Assembly: GCF_003114815.1 (NCBI RefSeq) | Contig: NZ_BFAZ01000009.1 | Span: 620,001 to 684,000 of the forward strand | Direction: 5' to 3' | DNA from: Leptospira ellinghausenii | GTDB taxonomy: Bacteria; Spirochaetota; Leptospiria; Leptospirales; Leptospiraceae | DNA length: 64,000 bases | Part shown: positions 1 to 8,610 of the stretch, piece after piece | Layout: each line of letters begins with the position of its first letter | Position numbering within the stretch: the first letter of the stretch is position 1 | Program-made: the position numbers and the translations under genes | Notes under the pieces: generated by a model | Told to the model about the DNA's origin: nothing | What the model saw: only the letters and a program-made list of their open reading frames with translations | Database searches by the model: none

Positions 1-63
1 ATGGATTTATTAGGATTTGAAGCTCCGGAAGGTTATCACCCAAGTCTAATTCATAGAAATTAA
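1..63 (+). CDS. 3' end of an upstream gene (partial)
   Basis: The frame is open from the first base of the window and closes with TAA at 61-63. Only about 20 residues are visible, ending in PSLIHRN. The frame happens to begin with ATG at base 1, but this may be an internal methionine. The tail is too short to assign a family. It ends 15 bp before the beta-lactamase-like lipoprotein gene, so the two could share a transcript. Confidence 0.5.
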   Translation: MDLLGFEAPEGYHPSLIHRN

Positions 64-78
64 ATTTTTCCAATTCCT

Positions 79-2127
79 ATGATGTTTCGAATCGTTACCT
101 ATCTTTTGTTCAGTGTATTTGTATTGAACTGTTCAGAAGATGGGATTGGATCTTTCTCAGAAGAAACCAAAGAAAAAATCCGCAAAAAAATCAAACAGGA
201 AGGATTCCAAGGGGTGGTCCTTATCTCTCAGGATGATACAGTTTTATTCCGAGAAACTATTTATTCAGGAAAACGCAGAAAACGTTCACAACTTTTTCAA
301 AAACGTGCTTTTCCGTTAGGTGAATCTTCCAAATTATTCACTACTTATTTAATCCATCGATTGGCAGAGGAAAAAAAAATAAACATTGCTGATCCCATTC
401 AAAAATACCTTAAATGGTTTCCAAACCCGAAGATCACAATTGAACATTTGTTACGTCATACATCTGGCCTTCCAAAAATCATCGAGTTTATGCCCAATTT
501 TGACTCGGAAAGATCAAACTTAAAACGTGATGATATCAAAAGGTCATTTTTAGAATCTAATTTTAAACCTAACTTTGCACCAGGTGAGTATTGGAAGTAC
601 AGTCGATTGGATTATTTATTTTTGGCATATCTCATTGAGTTTGTCACCAATCAACCTTACGCAAATGTTGTGAAAAAAGAAATTCTTGAACCTTTGGAAA
701 TGACACATTCTCAAGTGGATCCAAACGACCTACTCCTTGGCAACAGTGGTGTCTTAAGTACCCCTGAAGACTTAAAAATATTTTCCGAAGCAATTCGTAC
801 CAATAGAGGAATTTCCAAAGAAGCAAAAGAATCTCTCATCAAAAGAACTGTTCTTACGGATGTTATATCAGAAGATCCAATTGCATTCGGAGAAGGAGTT
901 TATGTTGGAGATTATTTTTACTGGGCTTATGGGAAAAAAAATGGAGTTTCCAATTTCATCTATCATGACTTAAAAAGTAGAATTTTTATCACCATAGTTA
1001 GCCCTTTTGGAGCAAGTAAAGGTGATTTGTCTTCAATCAAGTCAACCTTAACAGAAATTATTTTCAGTGCTAAAAAATTAAATCTTAGAAAAAAGACAAA
1101 CTCTGCAAATGAATTGTACATTGAAGATTTTATGAAAGAAGAGAAAGTTCCATCTCTTGGTATTGCTGTTTATAAAAATTATAACTTACAATGGAAAAAG
1201 ATGTATGGAACAAAAACCCAACAGACACTTTTTCGCGCGGGATCATTGTCCAAAACTATGACAGCAACTGCAACTTTACGTTTAGTTGAATCGGGGCAGT
1301 TAGATTTATATTCCAATTGGATTAACAAACTAAAACAGTACAAAGTGTCCGTTCCAAAGGGCAAAAAAAGAAGTATAGTGAATTTAGATTTACTCTTATC
1401 ACATACAAGTGGTTTAACTGAAAAAGGGAATTGGGATGATCCAATTAACTCTGGCAAAAAACACCTGAAAGATTTAAAGGATACTAATGTTTCAAAAGGA
1501 AACGGTCTCAAACTTTATTATAGACCTGGAACAAAGTCTCGTTATTCGGGTGGTGGGTATAGTATTGTCCAAGAAATTTTAACAGAACGAACAGGAGAAC
1601 CGTTTCCCACTTTGATGGAGGATTATGTATTCAATCCATTACATTTGAAACGAAGTACGTTTCGTCAAAATTTAACAGAAAAAGATGATAAATGTGATGG
1701 TTATGATGAACTTGGAAAGATTTTACCTGAAAAAAAATTCGTAACTCCTGAACTTTCATCTGGTGGTTTATGGACAACTCCAGAAGACATTGGAACAGTT
1801 TTTAATGAAGTGGCAAAAGCCAAACAAGGTCGTTCTGAATTCTTAAGTAAAGAATCAGCAGAATACCTACTTTCACCCAAAATGAGTGCAGCAAATTTAA
1901 CCGTTCATGCACTTGTTGCCCATGGATTTTTTCTGAACCGGACCGGAAAAACAGAGTATTTTTTCCATGGAGGGCATACAAAGGGACATAAGTCCTTGGC
2001 CATTTTTAATGCTGAAAAGGGATACGGAGTGGTCATTATGACCAATTCAGAGAATGGATCCAAACTGATCTGGCGGATTTTACGGACCATTTCTGTGGAT
2101 GAAAAATGGGATAAGTTTGTGAATTAA
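79..2127 (+). CDS. Lipoprotein with two tandem beta-lactamase-like (class C / serine hydrolase) domains
   Basis: 682 residues. The N-terminus is a lipoprotein signal ending VLNC, with the lipidated cysteine at residue 18, so an envelope location is likely. Two serine beta-lactamase/PBP-like domains follow, at about residues 35-330 and 345-670. The second has S389-x-x-K392, a YSG at 489-491 in place of the usual Y-x-N, and an HGGH motif at 630-633. The first domain reads ESSK at 82-85, so the nucleophilic serine position of SxxK is glutamate, and it is probably not catalytic. The family includes esterases, D-aminopeptidases and PBP-like proteins, so the substrate cannot be named. The ATG at 79 is supported by the signal peptide. 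Confidence 0.85.
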   Translation: MMFRIVTYLLFSVFVLNCSEDGIGSFSEETKEKIRKKIKQEGFQGVVLISQDDTVLFRETIYSGKRRKRSQLFQKRAFPLGESSKLFTTYLIHRLAEEKKINIADPIQKYLKWFPNPKITIEHLLRHTSGLPKIIEFMPNFDSERSNLKRDDIKRSFLESNFKPNFAPGEYWKYSRLDYLFLAYLIEFVTNQPYANVVKKEILEPLEMTHSQVDPNDLLLGNSGVLSTPEDLKIFSEAIRTNRGISKEAKESLIKRTVLTDVISEDPIAFGEGVYVGDYFYWAYGKKNGVSNFIYHDLKSRIFITIVSPFGASKGDLSSIKSTLTEIIFSAKKLNLRKKTNSANELYIEDFMKEEKVPSLGIAVYKNYNLQWKKMYGTKTQQTLFRAGSLSKTMTATATLRLVESGQLDLYSNWINKLKQYKVSVPKGKKRSIVNLDLLLSHTSGLTEKGNWDDPINSGKKHLKDLKDTNVSKGNGLKLYYRPGTKSRYSGGGYSIVQEILTERTGEPFPTLMEDYVFNPLHLKRSTFRQNLTEKDDKCDGYDELGKILPEKKFVTPELSSGGLWTTPEDIGTVFNEVAKAKQGRSEFLSKESAEYLLSPKMSAANLTVHALVAHGFFLNRTGKTEYFFHGGHTKGHKSLAIFNAEKGYGVVIMTNSENGSKLIWRILRTISVDEKWDKFVN

Positions 2128-2171
2128 ACTATTGACCAAATTTTTAAATTGGCTATTCTCTAAGCGATTCG

Positions 2172-2510
2172 ATGGAATATACAGAATCTAAATCTAACGG
2201 AATTGTAGTCCTTAAATTGTTTGGCAACTTAGATATGTTAAATGCCGGCATTCTCAAAGAAAGGATCAAAGAATCTGCGTCCCAATCCGAACATCGATTT
2301 ATCTTTGATTTGGAAGGGGTCAGTTTTATCGACTCCTCTGGGTTTGGACTCATCATGTCACTCAATGACAAACTCACAGAATTAGGAGGGGGTTTAAGAA
2401 TTGTAAACGTTTCAAAAACTATCCGCCAAATTTTTAGAATCTCAAAAATTTCATCTGTAATCCAAATCTTCGAATCCACAGAAGAAGCCATCGAATCCTT
2501 TCACTCTTAA
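2172..2510 (+). CDS. STAS-domain anti-anti-sigma factor (SpoIIAA-like)
   Basis: 112 residues, the usual length of a single STAS domain. The family signature DSSGFG lies at about residues 54-59; in SpoIIAA/RsbV proteins the serine after the Asp is the phosphorylation site. Such proteins bind a serine kinase/anti-sigma factor and are reactivated by SpoIIE-type phosphatases. No anti-sigma kinase lies beside it, but the convergent neighbour is a SpoIIE-type phosphatase, so a functional link is plausible though inferred. The start at 2172 gives a complete domain and lies 44 bp after the previous gene. Confidence 0.88.
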   Translation: MEYTESKSNGIVVLKLFGNLDMLNAGILKERIKESASQSEHRFIFDLEGVSFIDSSGFGLIMSLNDKLTELGGGLRIVNVSKTIRQIFRISKISSVIQIFESTEEAIESFHS

Positions 2511-2520
2511 TTTTTCTTAA

Positions 2521-2539
2521 ATTTTCATCGATTGAAAAT
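2521..2539. terminator. Possible bidirectional terminator between convergent genes
   Basis: A 7-bp inverted repeat (ATTTTCA / TGAAAAT) around a 5-base centre sits in the 37-bp gap between the STAS gene and the convergent phosphatase gene. It is AT-rich and follows a short T tract, so it is only a weak candidate. Confidence 0.35.
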
Positions 2540-2547
2540 CTCTTACA

Positions 2548-4944
2548 TTACGTGACAGAAGTTGTTACCATTTTTTTCCAAAAGTTTTTTAGTTTTAATA
2601 CTTTGGGATTTTCAGGTGCCATTTCTTGTAATGCCAGTAAAACTTCTTTGGATCGTTCAATGTCTCTTCTATGCATCAATATTTCTGCTAACAGAAGTAA
2701 GTTGTTAAAATTCTTTGGATCTCGATACCTGAGTCTCTCTGCATAGTCTGTCGCAAGAACAAAATCTCTTTTTTGTTTGTGAGCATATGCGATGTAAAAT
2801 AAAAAGTCTGTATCACCTGGATTTAATTGTAGATATCGATTTGCGAGTACAATCGCTTTTTCATAATCTTTAGATTTCATATAGAGTTTGGACAATTCTC
2901 TCAAACAATACAAATCATCTGGTTCAGATTCCAAAGCAAGTTCTAAAGCAAATATAGCATTATTCCACTCACCATCTCTGTAGGACTGAATTCCTTCACC
3001 TAACATTTTATAATATGTATTGTTTTTTGTAGATTCTTTTGCAGCATATGCAACTTCCTCTAAAAATGAAATCCTCATGAGACTCAAATCATCAGTTAAT
3101 TCACCGAATAACATCATCACACGGCAGATCTCTGCTAAATCTCCAGCACCTTCTGTGACATGGCGAAGGAATACAGTTTCATCATCGTTGATCATCCTGT
3201 TTCCGCCAGAATGACCCACAAACAAATCATCCCGGCCATCAGAACCCAAAATCAAGACATCACCAGGACGTAATGGATAAATTTGAATGACTACTTCATC
3301 ACCACTCATTTCCGTAAAGCCAATCTTACGCAACGAATGTTCGTTTTCCAAAAAACTCGCTACTCCATCTCGGTACAAAACAATCCAAGGGTGTTCGGCA
3401 TTGATGTAGTACAATGTACCTGTTTCTTCATCCACCAAACCTAATATAGCCGAAAGTAACATATGACCATCAAAACTAATGAAAACATTATGTACCTCTT
3501 GGAAACATTCCTTTAACCAACGTTCGGGGTGCCTGTCCTGCATGTATCTTAGTTTCTGAGTACGAGTAATGATTGATTTAAATACTGTTCCCATAACCAA
3601 TGCACCACCAGCACCTTGTATGGATTTTCCCATTGCATCTGCATTTAAAAATACAGTGTATTTTTTCCCCATGAGATAAATTGAATCAGAAACAGATAAA
3701 TCGCCACCAATCTCAGATTGTTTGTTACGAAACTGAAACTGCTTCATTTGCCTTTCGAAAATTTGAATCGAAACAGTCTCTGATTTTGCAAAAGATCCCT
3801 TTAGTGGTTTGATGAGTAGTGAAGTTAAAAAATAATCTCCATCTTGTTTTTCCTGCATCTTTTGCATTTCAGATAAAGTATCATTCAACTCTCGAGTGCG
3901 CTGGTTTACCATCTCTTCTAGATGATTTTGATGTTCGGCTAACTCCTCTTTCATTTCAACAAATACCCGCCCCATCTGTCCTATTTCATCACTTCTATGG
4001 GTTGGTAAAGTTTCTGGTTTCCATTGGTCCAAATCAACCATAGCTGATGTCAGGAGTTTGATTGCTTCCACCATATCTCGAGAAAATAAAAAGGAGATCA
4101 GAAAGATAACACCACATAACACTAAAGAAGCGACCACAAAAAATGACCAAATTTTCCAGGTTTTAGACTCTACCTCGTTCTCATCAATCATCACATGAAA
4201 TACCAGTTGTTTGATCTTTTGAGAACTTCCAACGTATGGAATTTTTACTAAATAATAAGGTTTATTTTGGAAATGAAATCTTTGTTCTTCTAAAAGTAAG
4301 CCTGGATTTTCATTCATCACCATTCGGATCATATCCGATCCTACAGTTTTCACCTTTCCTTCCTGAAAAATTGCCAGATGGATCCGATTGTCTTTTGAGA
4401 TTGTTTTTGTAAAACTATCATCAACCACTTGGCCAATGAGAATTGTACCTCGACCAAAAAGTGGTGCTGCTAAACGAAATCCAAGTCCACTATGCCCATC
4501 TTCCAAGGCAGCAGTCGCTTGGCCATTCAGAGCATTTTGAATGATAGGTTGGTTTTTTTTATCATCCCCAAAATCTTTTGGTCTATGGACCCGAAAGACT
4601 ACTTTTCCTTGGTTATCACCGAGTTCAAAAATGGAAAGACCATACCGTTTTAAGATTTGTTGCAAATAAGGAAGTTCTCTTTGTAAAACTTGACGATCAC
4701 TAAGTCCCCGTTCCAAAATTTCCCTTGTTCTTGCGTTAAAGGTAATTTCTTCCAATAATAACCTAAGTTTTTCTTCTTTGAACTCTAACTCTCGCTGAAA
4801 GTTTCGTGATAAGTCTTCTGCTCTTTGTGTTTGAGGGATATTCTTGACTGATTGTAAAAGGTAGGCGAAACTCGTTGTGAGAGCAATTACAAGAAGAATT
4901 TGACTCACACTCAATATTAATAAGAATTTGTAACGTATGCTCAT
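2548..4944 (-). CDS. Membrane sensor SpoIIE/PP2C-type serine phosphatase with Cache, HAMP and TPR domains
   Basis: 798 residues. A membrane segment lies at about 7-29, followed by an extracytoplasmic region resembling double-Cache sensors (RVHRPKDFGDD and GHSGLGFRLAAPLF stretches). A second membrane segment at about 265-285 leads into a HAMP linker and a coiled coil. The SpoIIE-type PP2C domain spans about 375-640, with NADAMGKSIQGAGG and LGSDGRDDL carrying the metal-binding aspartates. The C-terminus has TPR repeats. The protein would sense an external ligand and dephosphorylate a STAS-type partner. The phosphatase and TPR halves closely resemble the protein at 54863-57433, which has a different sensor. 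Confidence 0.88.
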   Translation of the reverse strand: MSIRYKFLLILSVSQILLVIALTTSFAYLLQSVKNIPQTQRAEDLSRNFQRELEFKEEKLRLLLEEITFNARTREILERGLSDRQVLQRELPYLQQILKRYGLSIFELGDNQGKVVFRVHRPKDFGDDKKNQPIIQNALNGQATAALEDGHSGLGFRLAAPLFGRGTILIGQVVDDSFTKTISKDNRIHLAIFQEGKVKTVGSDMIRMVMNENPGLLLEEQRFHFQNKPYYLVKIPYVGSSQKIKQLVFHVMIDENEVESKTWKIWSFFVVASLVLCGVIFLISFLFSRDMVEAIKLLTSAMVDLDQWKPETLPTHRSDEIGQMGRVFVEMKEELAEHQNHLEEMVNQRTRELNDTLSEMQKMQEKQDGDYFLTSLLIKPLKGSFAKSETVSIQIFERQMKQFQFRNKQSEIGGDLSVSDSIYLMGKKYTVFLNADAMGKSIQGAGGALVMGTVFKSIITRTQKLRYMQDRHPERWLKECFQEVHNVFISFDGHMLLSAILGLVDEETGTLYYINAEHPWIVLYRDGVASFLENEHSLRKIGFTEMSGDEVVIQIYPLRPGDVLILGSDGRDDLFVGHSGGNRMINDDETVFLRHVTEGAGDLAEICRVMMLFGELTDDLSLMRISFLEEVAYAAKESTKNNTYYKMLGEGIQSYRDGEWNNAIFALELALESEPDDLYCLRELSKLYMKSKDYEKAIVLANRYLQLNPGDTDFLFYIAYAHKQKRDFVLATDYAERLRYRDPKNFNNLLLLAEILMHRRDIERSKEVLLALQEMAPENPKVLKLKNFWKKMVTTSVT

Positions 4945-5028
4945 AGAAAACTACGTGCATCTTCTCAAATTTACGTTACAATCAAATGACATTCCTTTGA
5001 AGGAAATGTATCATCTGGAATTTTTAAT

Positions 5029-6225
5029 ATGAAACCAAATGCCACCTTATTTTTTCTCATAATTTTGGTTTTAGTAATTTATTATACAATTGAGGTGATT
5101 TTACATAATCTAACCTTAAAAAAATTCAAATATAGAATCCACGTCAACGGTACTAGGGGAAAGTCAAGTGTAACAAGACTTATACGAGCCGGTCTCTCTG
5201 TATCTGGGCATTCAGTTTTTGCAAAAACAACAGGAACACTTGCTCGTATGATCTTCCCAGATGGTTCCGAAAAATCTATTTCAAGATTTGGGAAACCATC
5301 TATATTGGAACAAATCAAAATTCTCAAAAAAGCAAAATCATCTGGAGCAGACATTGTTGTATTAGAATGTATGGCCTTGGAACCACGATACCAGTGGGCA
5401 AGTGAAGGTCAAATTTTGCATTCTGACATTGGAGTGATCACAAACATTAGAGAAGATCACTTGGAAATTATGGGACCAAAATTAATTGATGTCGCAAAAA
5501 CATTGTTATCTGCAAGCCCAATCAACGGAACACTTGTTGTGGGTCCAAACGATTTTGAAAAAGAAGTCCTAGATGTTTGTTTGGATAGAAATACTAAAGC
5601 AATCATTCTATCCAAAGAAGAGATTGAATCTGTTACTGATGAAGAAATACAAAGGTTCCCATATTGGGAACACAAAGAGAATGTATATCTTGCACTTAAA
5701 GTTTGTGAATTATTGGGTGTGGAACGTAATGATGCCTTAAATGCAATGTGGAAAGTAAATCCAGATCCAGGAGCTCTTTCCGTATTACCAATTCACTTTT
5801 TTGGAAAAGAGTTTATCTACGCGAATGCTATGGCGGCCAATGATCCTAGTAGCACAAAACTCATCTGGAATTCTATTTTGCAAAGGTATCCAGATATTAA
5901 AAAACGGTTCATTTTATTCCATACAAGAGAAGATCGCCCAGAACGAACCATACAACTCACAAAAGAGTTTGCCAATTGGGAAGGTTATGATGCCATTATT
6001 TTGATTGGTTCATCTACTTCATTTGCGTTTCAATGTTTAAAATCATATTCGAATACGGATGTTCCTATTTATGTATGGGAACACTTAAGTTTAGATGGGA
6101 TATTTGAATCGTTAATATCGATACTTCCAAAACAATCATTGGTATTTGGAATGGGGAACATAGTGGGACTTGGCATGAATTTGTCTTTATACTTTAAGAA
6201 TAGGTCAGAACAAACATATGAATGA
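5029..6225 (+). CDS. pgsB: Poly-gamma-glutamate synthase subunit PgsB/CapB
   Basis: 398 residues, the normal length for PgsB. An N-terminal membrane anchor at about 6-26 precedes a Mur-ligase-like P-loop, NGTRGKSS, at residues 40-47. The family is an ATP-dependent amide ligase that joins glutamate through the gamma-carboxyl group at the inner membrane. It is the first gene of an operon: pgsC starts 8 bp before its stop, followed by pgsW. The upstream neighbour is divergent, so the promoter must lie in 4945-5028. Confidence 0.93.
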   Translation: MKPNATLFFLIILVLVIYYTIEVILHNLTLKKFKYRIHVNGTRGKSSVTRLIRAGLSVSGHSVFAKTTGTLARMIFPDGSEKSISRFGKPSILEQIKILKKAKSSGADIVVLECMALEPRYQWASEGQILHSDIGVITNIREDHLEIMGPKLIDVAKTLLSASPINGTLVVGPNDFEKEVLDVCLDRNTKAIILSKEEIESVTDEEIQRFPYWEHKENVYLALKVCELLGVERNDALNAMWKVNPDPGALSVLPIHFFGKEFIYANAMAANDPSSTKLIWNSILQRYPDIKKRFILFHTREDRPERTIQLTKEFANWEGYDAIILIGSSTSFAFQCLKSYSNTDVPIYVWEHLSLDGIFESLISILPKQSLVFGMGNIVGLGMNLSLYFKNRSEQTYE

Positions 6226-6682
6226 AATTCTTCCTTTGTCGATTGGACTTAGTTTGGTAATCAGTTTGGTTTTTTCAGAATTGTTCGGTATTTTAGGTAC
6301 GGGACTCGTTGTGCCAGGTTACCTTGCATTATCTCTCACACATCCCAAAAATATCGCTCTCACTTTTCTCATCGCATTTTTATCATTTATCTGCGTTGAA
6401 CTTCTCTCAAAATTTTTAATGATCTTTGGCAAAAGAAAAATAGTCTTCATCTTGTTATTTGGATACTTTTTTGGTTATTTATTAAATTATCAAATTTTAC
6501 CAGACATTGATTTACAGTATTTATCTGAAGTAAGAGGAATCGGATTCATCATTCCTGGACTCATTGCTGTATGGTACGAAAGACAAGGTGTAATGGAAAC
6601 AACTTCCGTATTAATCTTAGCTGCCATATTCGTAAAAATTCTTTTAATTTTTCTTTTGGGAAATGAATTAGAAAACTTATGA
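6218..6682 (+). CDS. pgsC: Poly-gamma-glutamate synthase subunit PgsC/CapC
   Basis: 154 residues and almost entirely hydrophobic, with about five membrane segments, matching PgsC in size and character (the GTGLVVPGYLAL stretch near the N-terminus is typical). PgsC forms the membrane part of the polyglutamate synthase with PgsB. The reading frame overlaps pgsB by 8 bp and its stop overlaps the start of the next gene as ATGA, indicating translational coupling. Confidence 0.92.
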   Translation: MNEILPLSIGLSLVISLVFSELFGILGTGLVVPGYLALSLTHPKNIALTFLIAFLSFICVELLSKFLMIFGKRKIVFILLFGYFFGYLLNYQILPDIDLQYLSEVRGIGFIIPGLIAVWYERQGVMETTSVLILAAIFVKILLIFLLGNELENL

Positions 6683-7812
6683 TTACAAAAGTTTATTGGT
6701 CACCTTGGCAACATTCACGTGTAGCATTATTTTTACTGGCTGTCCTTGGTGTTATGGGATTACTATTAATCGAAACTTGTAAGGTAAAAAAAGAACAACC
6801 ATACTTCAAAAAAAAATTACATGCGGCTAAATTAGCTGAACGTGGATTCCAAATCTTAAAACCAGAGCTTCTAAAACATAAAAAACCTGATTATAGAGAA
6901 TTTGACCCAACTAACTCGGGTTTAATTGGAGAATTTTTAACTCCAGTGACAAGCAACAGTGGTTCTTTGCAGGCAAAACAAACTTCCGTAAACCCAAATT
7001 TCGCTGCGGTAATGGTTCAATTCCTAAAAAAGGCAAAGGTAGAGGAAGGTGACACGGTAGCTGTTGCCATCTCAGGTTCATTTCCTGCATTAAACATTTG
7101 TTTGTTCGCTGCATTAGATACTTTAAAACTTAAACCAATTATTATATCAAGTGCTTCAGCATCTCAATTTGGAGCGAATCATCCTCAGATGTTATGGCTT
7201 GATATGGAAAATGAATTAGAATCTTCTGGTATATTTTCGTATCGTTCCAGTTATGCATCATTAGGTGGTATACAAGACAAGGCAGCTGGAACTTCTAAAG
7301 AAGGGAAAGAAATGCTTTTACGTGCACTAAAACGCAACAAAGTCAAATTATTAGATCCAATCCACTTTGAAGACTCAATTGAAAAAAGAATGAAGTACTT
7401 TGATGAGTTATCACAAGGAAAGCCCATCAAACTTTTTATCAATGTTGGTGGAGGTACAACGATATTAGGAACAAATTTGGGCAAACAAGTTTTTAAAAAT
7501 GGATTGATTACTGATTTACCAGAAGAGGTTCATATTCCCAATTCTGTGATTAAGTTGTTTTTAGAACGGGAAATCCCTGTTATCAATTTCATACAGATTG
7601 AATCATTGGCGAGAAAATTCGGGCTTCCTTTAACTCCCAAAAAAGTCCCAAAACCTGGAGAGGGAAAAGTATTTTATTCAGAAGAATACAATCCGATTTT
7701 GTATGTTTCTGTTTTCCTTTTTTTGCTCGTTGGATTGTATGGAGTAACGAGACTCGGTTGGGGTGAAAATGAAGAAGATCGTTACCTCCCGATTACACTC
7801 CGTTCCAGGTGA
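6679..7812 (+). CDS. pgsW: Poly-gamma-glutamate system protein PgsW
   Basis: 377 residues, with one membrane segment near residues 13-31 and another near 335-355, bracketing a large soluble domain. The soluble part includes a FINVGGGTTILGTNLG glycine-rich stretch and a region around residues 115-165 rich in alternating small hydrophobics. It matches what I know of the 'poly-gamma-glutamate system protein' family that follows pgsC in some bacteria lacking the Gram-positive arrangement. Its exact role is unknown to me. The start overlaps pgsC by 4 bp. Confidence 0.85.
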   Translation: MITKVYWSPWQHSRVALFLLAVLGVMGLLLIETCKVKKEQPYFKKKLHAAKLAERGFQILKPELLKHKKPDYREFDPTNSGLIGEFLTPVTSNSGSLQAKQTSVNPNFAAVMVQFLKKAKVEEGDTVAVAISGSFPALNICLFAALDTLKLKPIIISSASASQFGANHPQMLWLDMENELESSGIFSYRSSYASLGGIQDKAAGTSKEGKEMLLRALKRNKVKLLDPIHFEDSIEKRMKYFDELSQGKPIKLFINVGGGTTILGTNLGKQVFKNGLITDLPEEVHIPNSVIKLFLEREIPVINFIQIESLARKFGLPLTPKKVPKPGEGKVFYSEEYNPILYVSVFLFLLVGLYGVTRLGWGENEEDRYLPITLRSR

Positions 7813-7818
7813 TTCCAT

Positions 7819-8007
7819 ATGGCAAAAATCATAGTATTATCAATTTTACTTTTTTTTATATTACGTTGGTTGAGTCGCATTTTGATCTTACCTGCAAAAA
7901 TTGCGGAAGAACTTGGTAAAAACCAAAGGGAAACATTTCAGATTAGACCAAAATCTTCCCCATCCAAAGAAAAAGACATCTCAGACCGTGGAAAAATAAT
8001 CGAATAA
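7819..8007 (+). CDS. Small membrane protein of the pgs operon
   Basis: 62 residues: one N-terminal membrane helix (about 3-22), then a charged, Ser/Lys-rich cytoplasmic-type tail. I do not recognise a family. It starts 6 bp after pgsW, so it is almost certainly co-transcribed. By position it could play a role like PgsE/CapE, the small accessory peptide of Gram-positive polyglutamate operons, but there is no sequence evidence for that. Confidence 0.65.
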   Translation: MAKIIVLSILLFFILRWLSRILILPAKIAEELGKNQRETFQIRPKSSPSKEKDISDRGKIIE

Positions 8008-8058
8008 CTTCCAATTTCAGACGAGAAAATTTCAAAATTGGACGAAATTCTAAATAAG

Positions 8059-8610
8059 ATGAGACAGAATTCGTCGGCCAAATTAGCCCATTTTTTCCAC
8101 ACGAATCAACTAAAATACACCACTCGTTTCCTTATCACTTTATTATTGTTAGTATTTATCCAATGTGGTGTTCCCAAAGGTGAATTTGGTTGGACAACTA
8201 CCAAAATGGAAGAAATGGACATTCTGGAACAACACATCCAAACCATCACTGATTATAAAATGATGAGGGATGATCTTATTTTTTCCCCAACTGATACCAT
8301 CCACTATGTATACCAATTTTCAAGGAATCCTGGACTCGAGACAGATTTTCATATTTCACTCAACCGATATGAATTGGATTTTGTGGAAATTGATATTAAA
8401 AAGAAACGAGTAGAACCAGATAGTCTAGCGATACGAGATGAATTTTCTTTGTTAAGAACAGGTGAATATTTAATTAAAATCGTACATGAAGGTGATACGG
8501 TTGATGAAGTGAAATTTAGAGTATTGCCTGATGAAGGATATACACAGGAAAATCTAGAACAAGAATTAGCAGGCGATCAGACCGACGAAATCATTAAATA
8601 CTCTCGTTAA
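8059..8610 (+). CDS. Putative lipoprotein at the end of the pgs operon
   Basis: About 183 residues from the ATG at 8059; a TTG at 8038 in the same frame is an alternative start. A hydrophobic segment ends FIQC, a plausible spirochaetal lipobox, although the region before it is long for a signal peptide (about 22 residues). The mature part is charged and soluble, with no domain I recognise. It lies 51 bp after the small membrane protein gene on the same strand. Its 3' end overlaps the convergent TPR gene by 17 bp. Confidence 0.65.
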   Translation: MRQNSSAKLAHFFHTNQLKYTTRFLITLLLLVFIQCGVPKGEFGWTTTKMEEMDILEQHIQTITDYKMMRDDLIFSPTDTIHYVYQFSRNPGLETDFHISLNRYELDFVEIDIKKKRVEPDSLAIRDEFSLLRTGEYLIKIVHEGDTVDEVKFRVLPDEGYTQENLEQELAGDQTDEIIKYSR

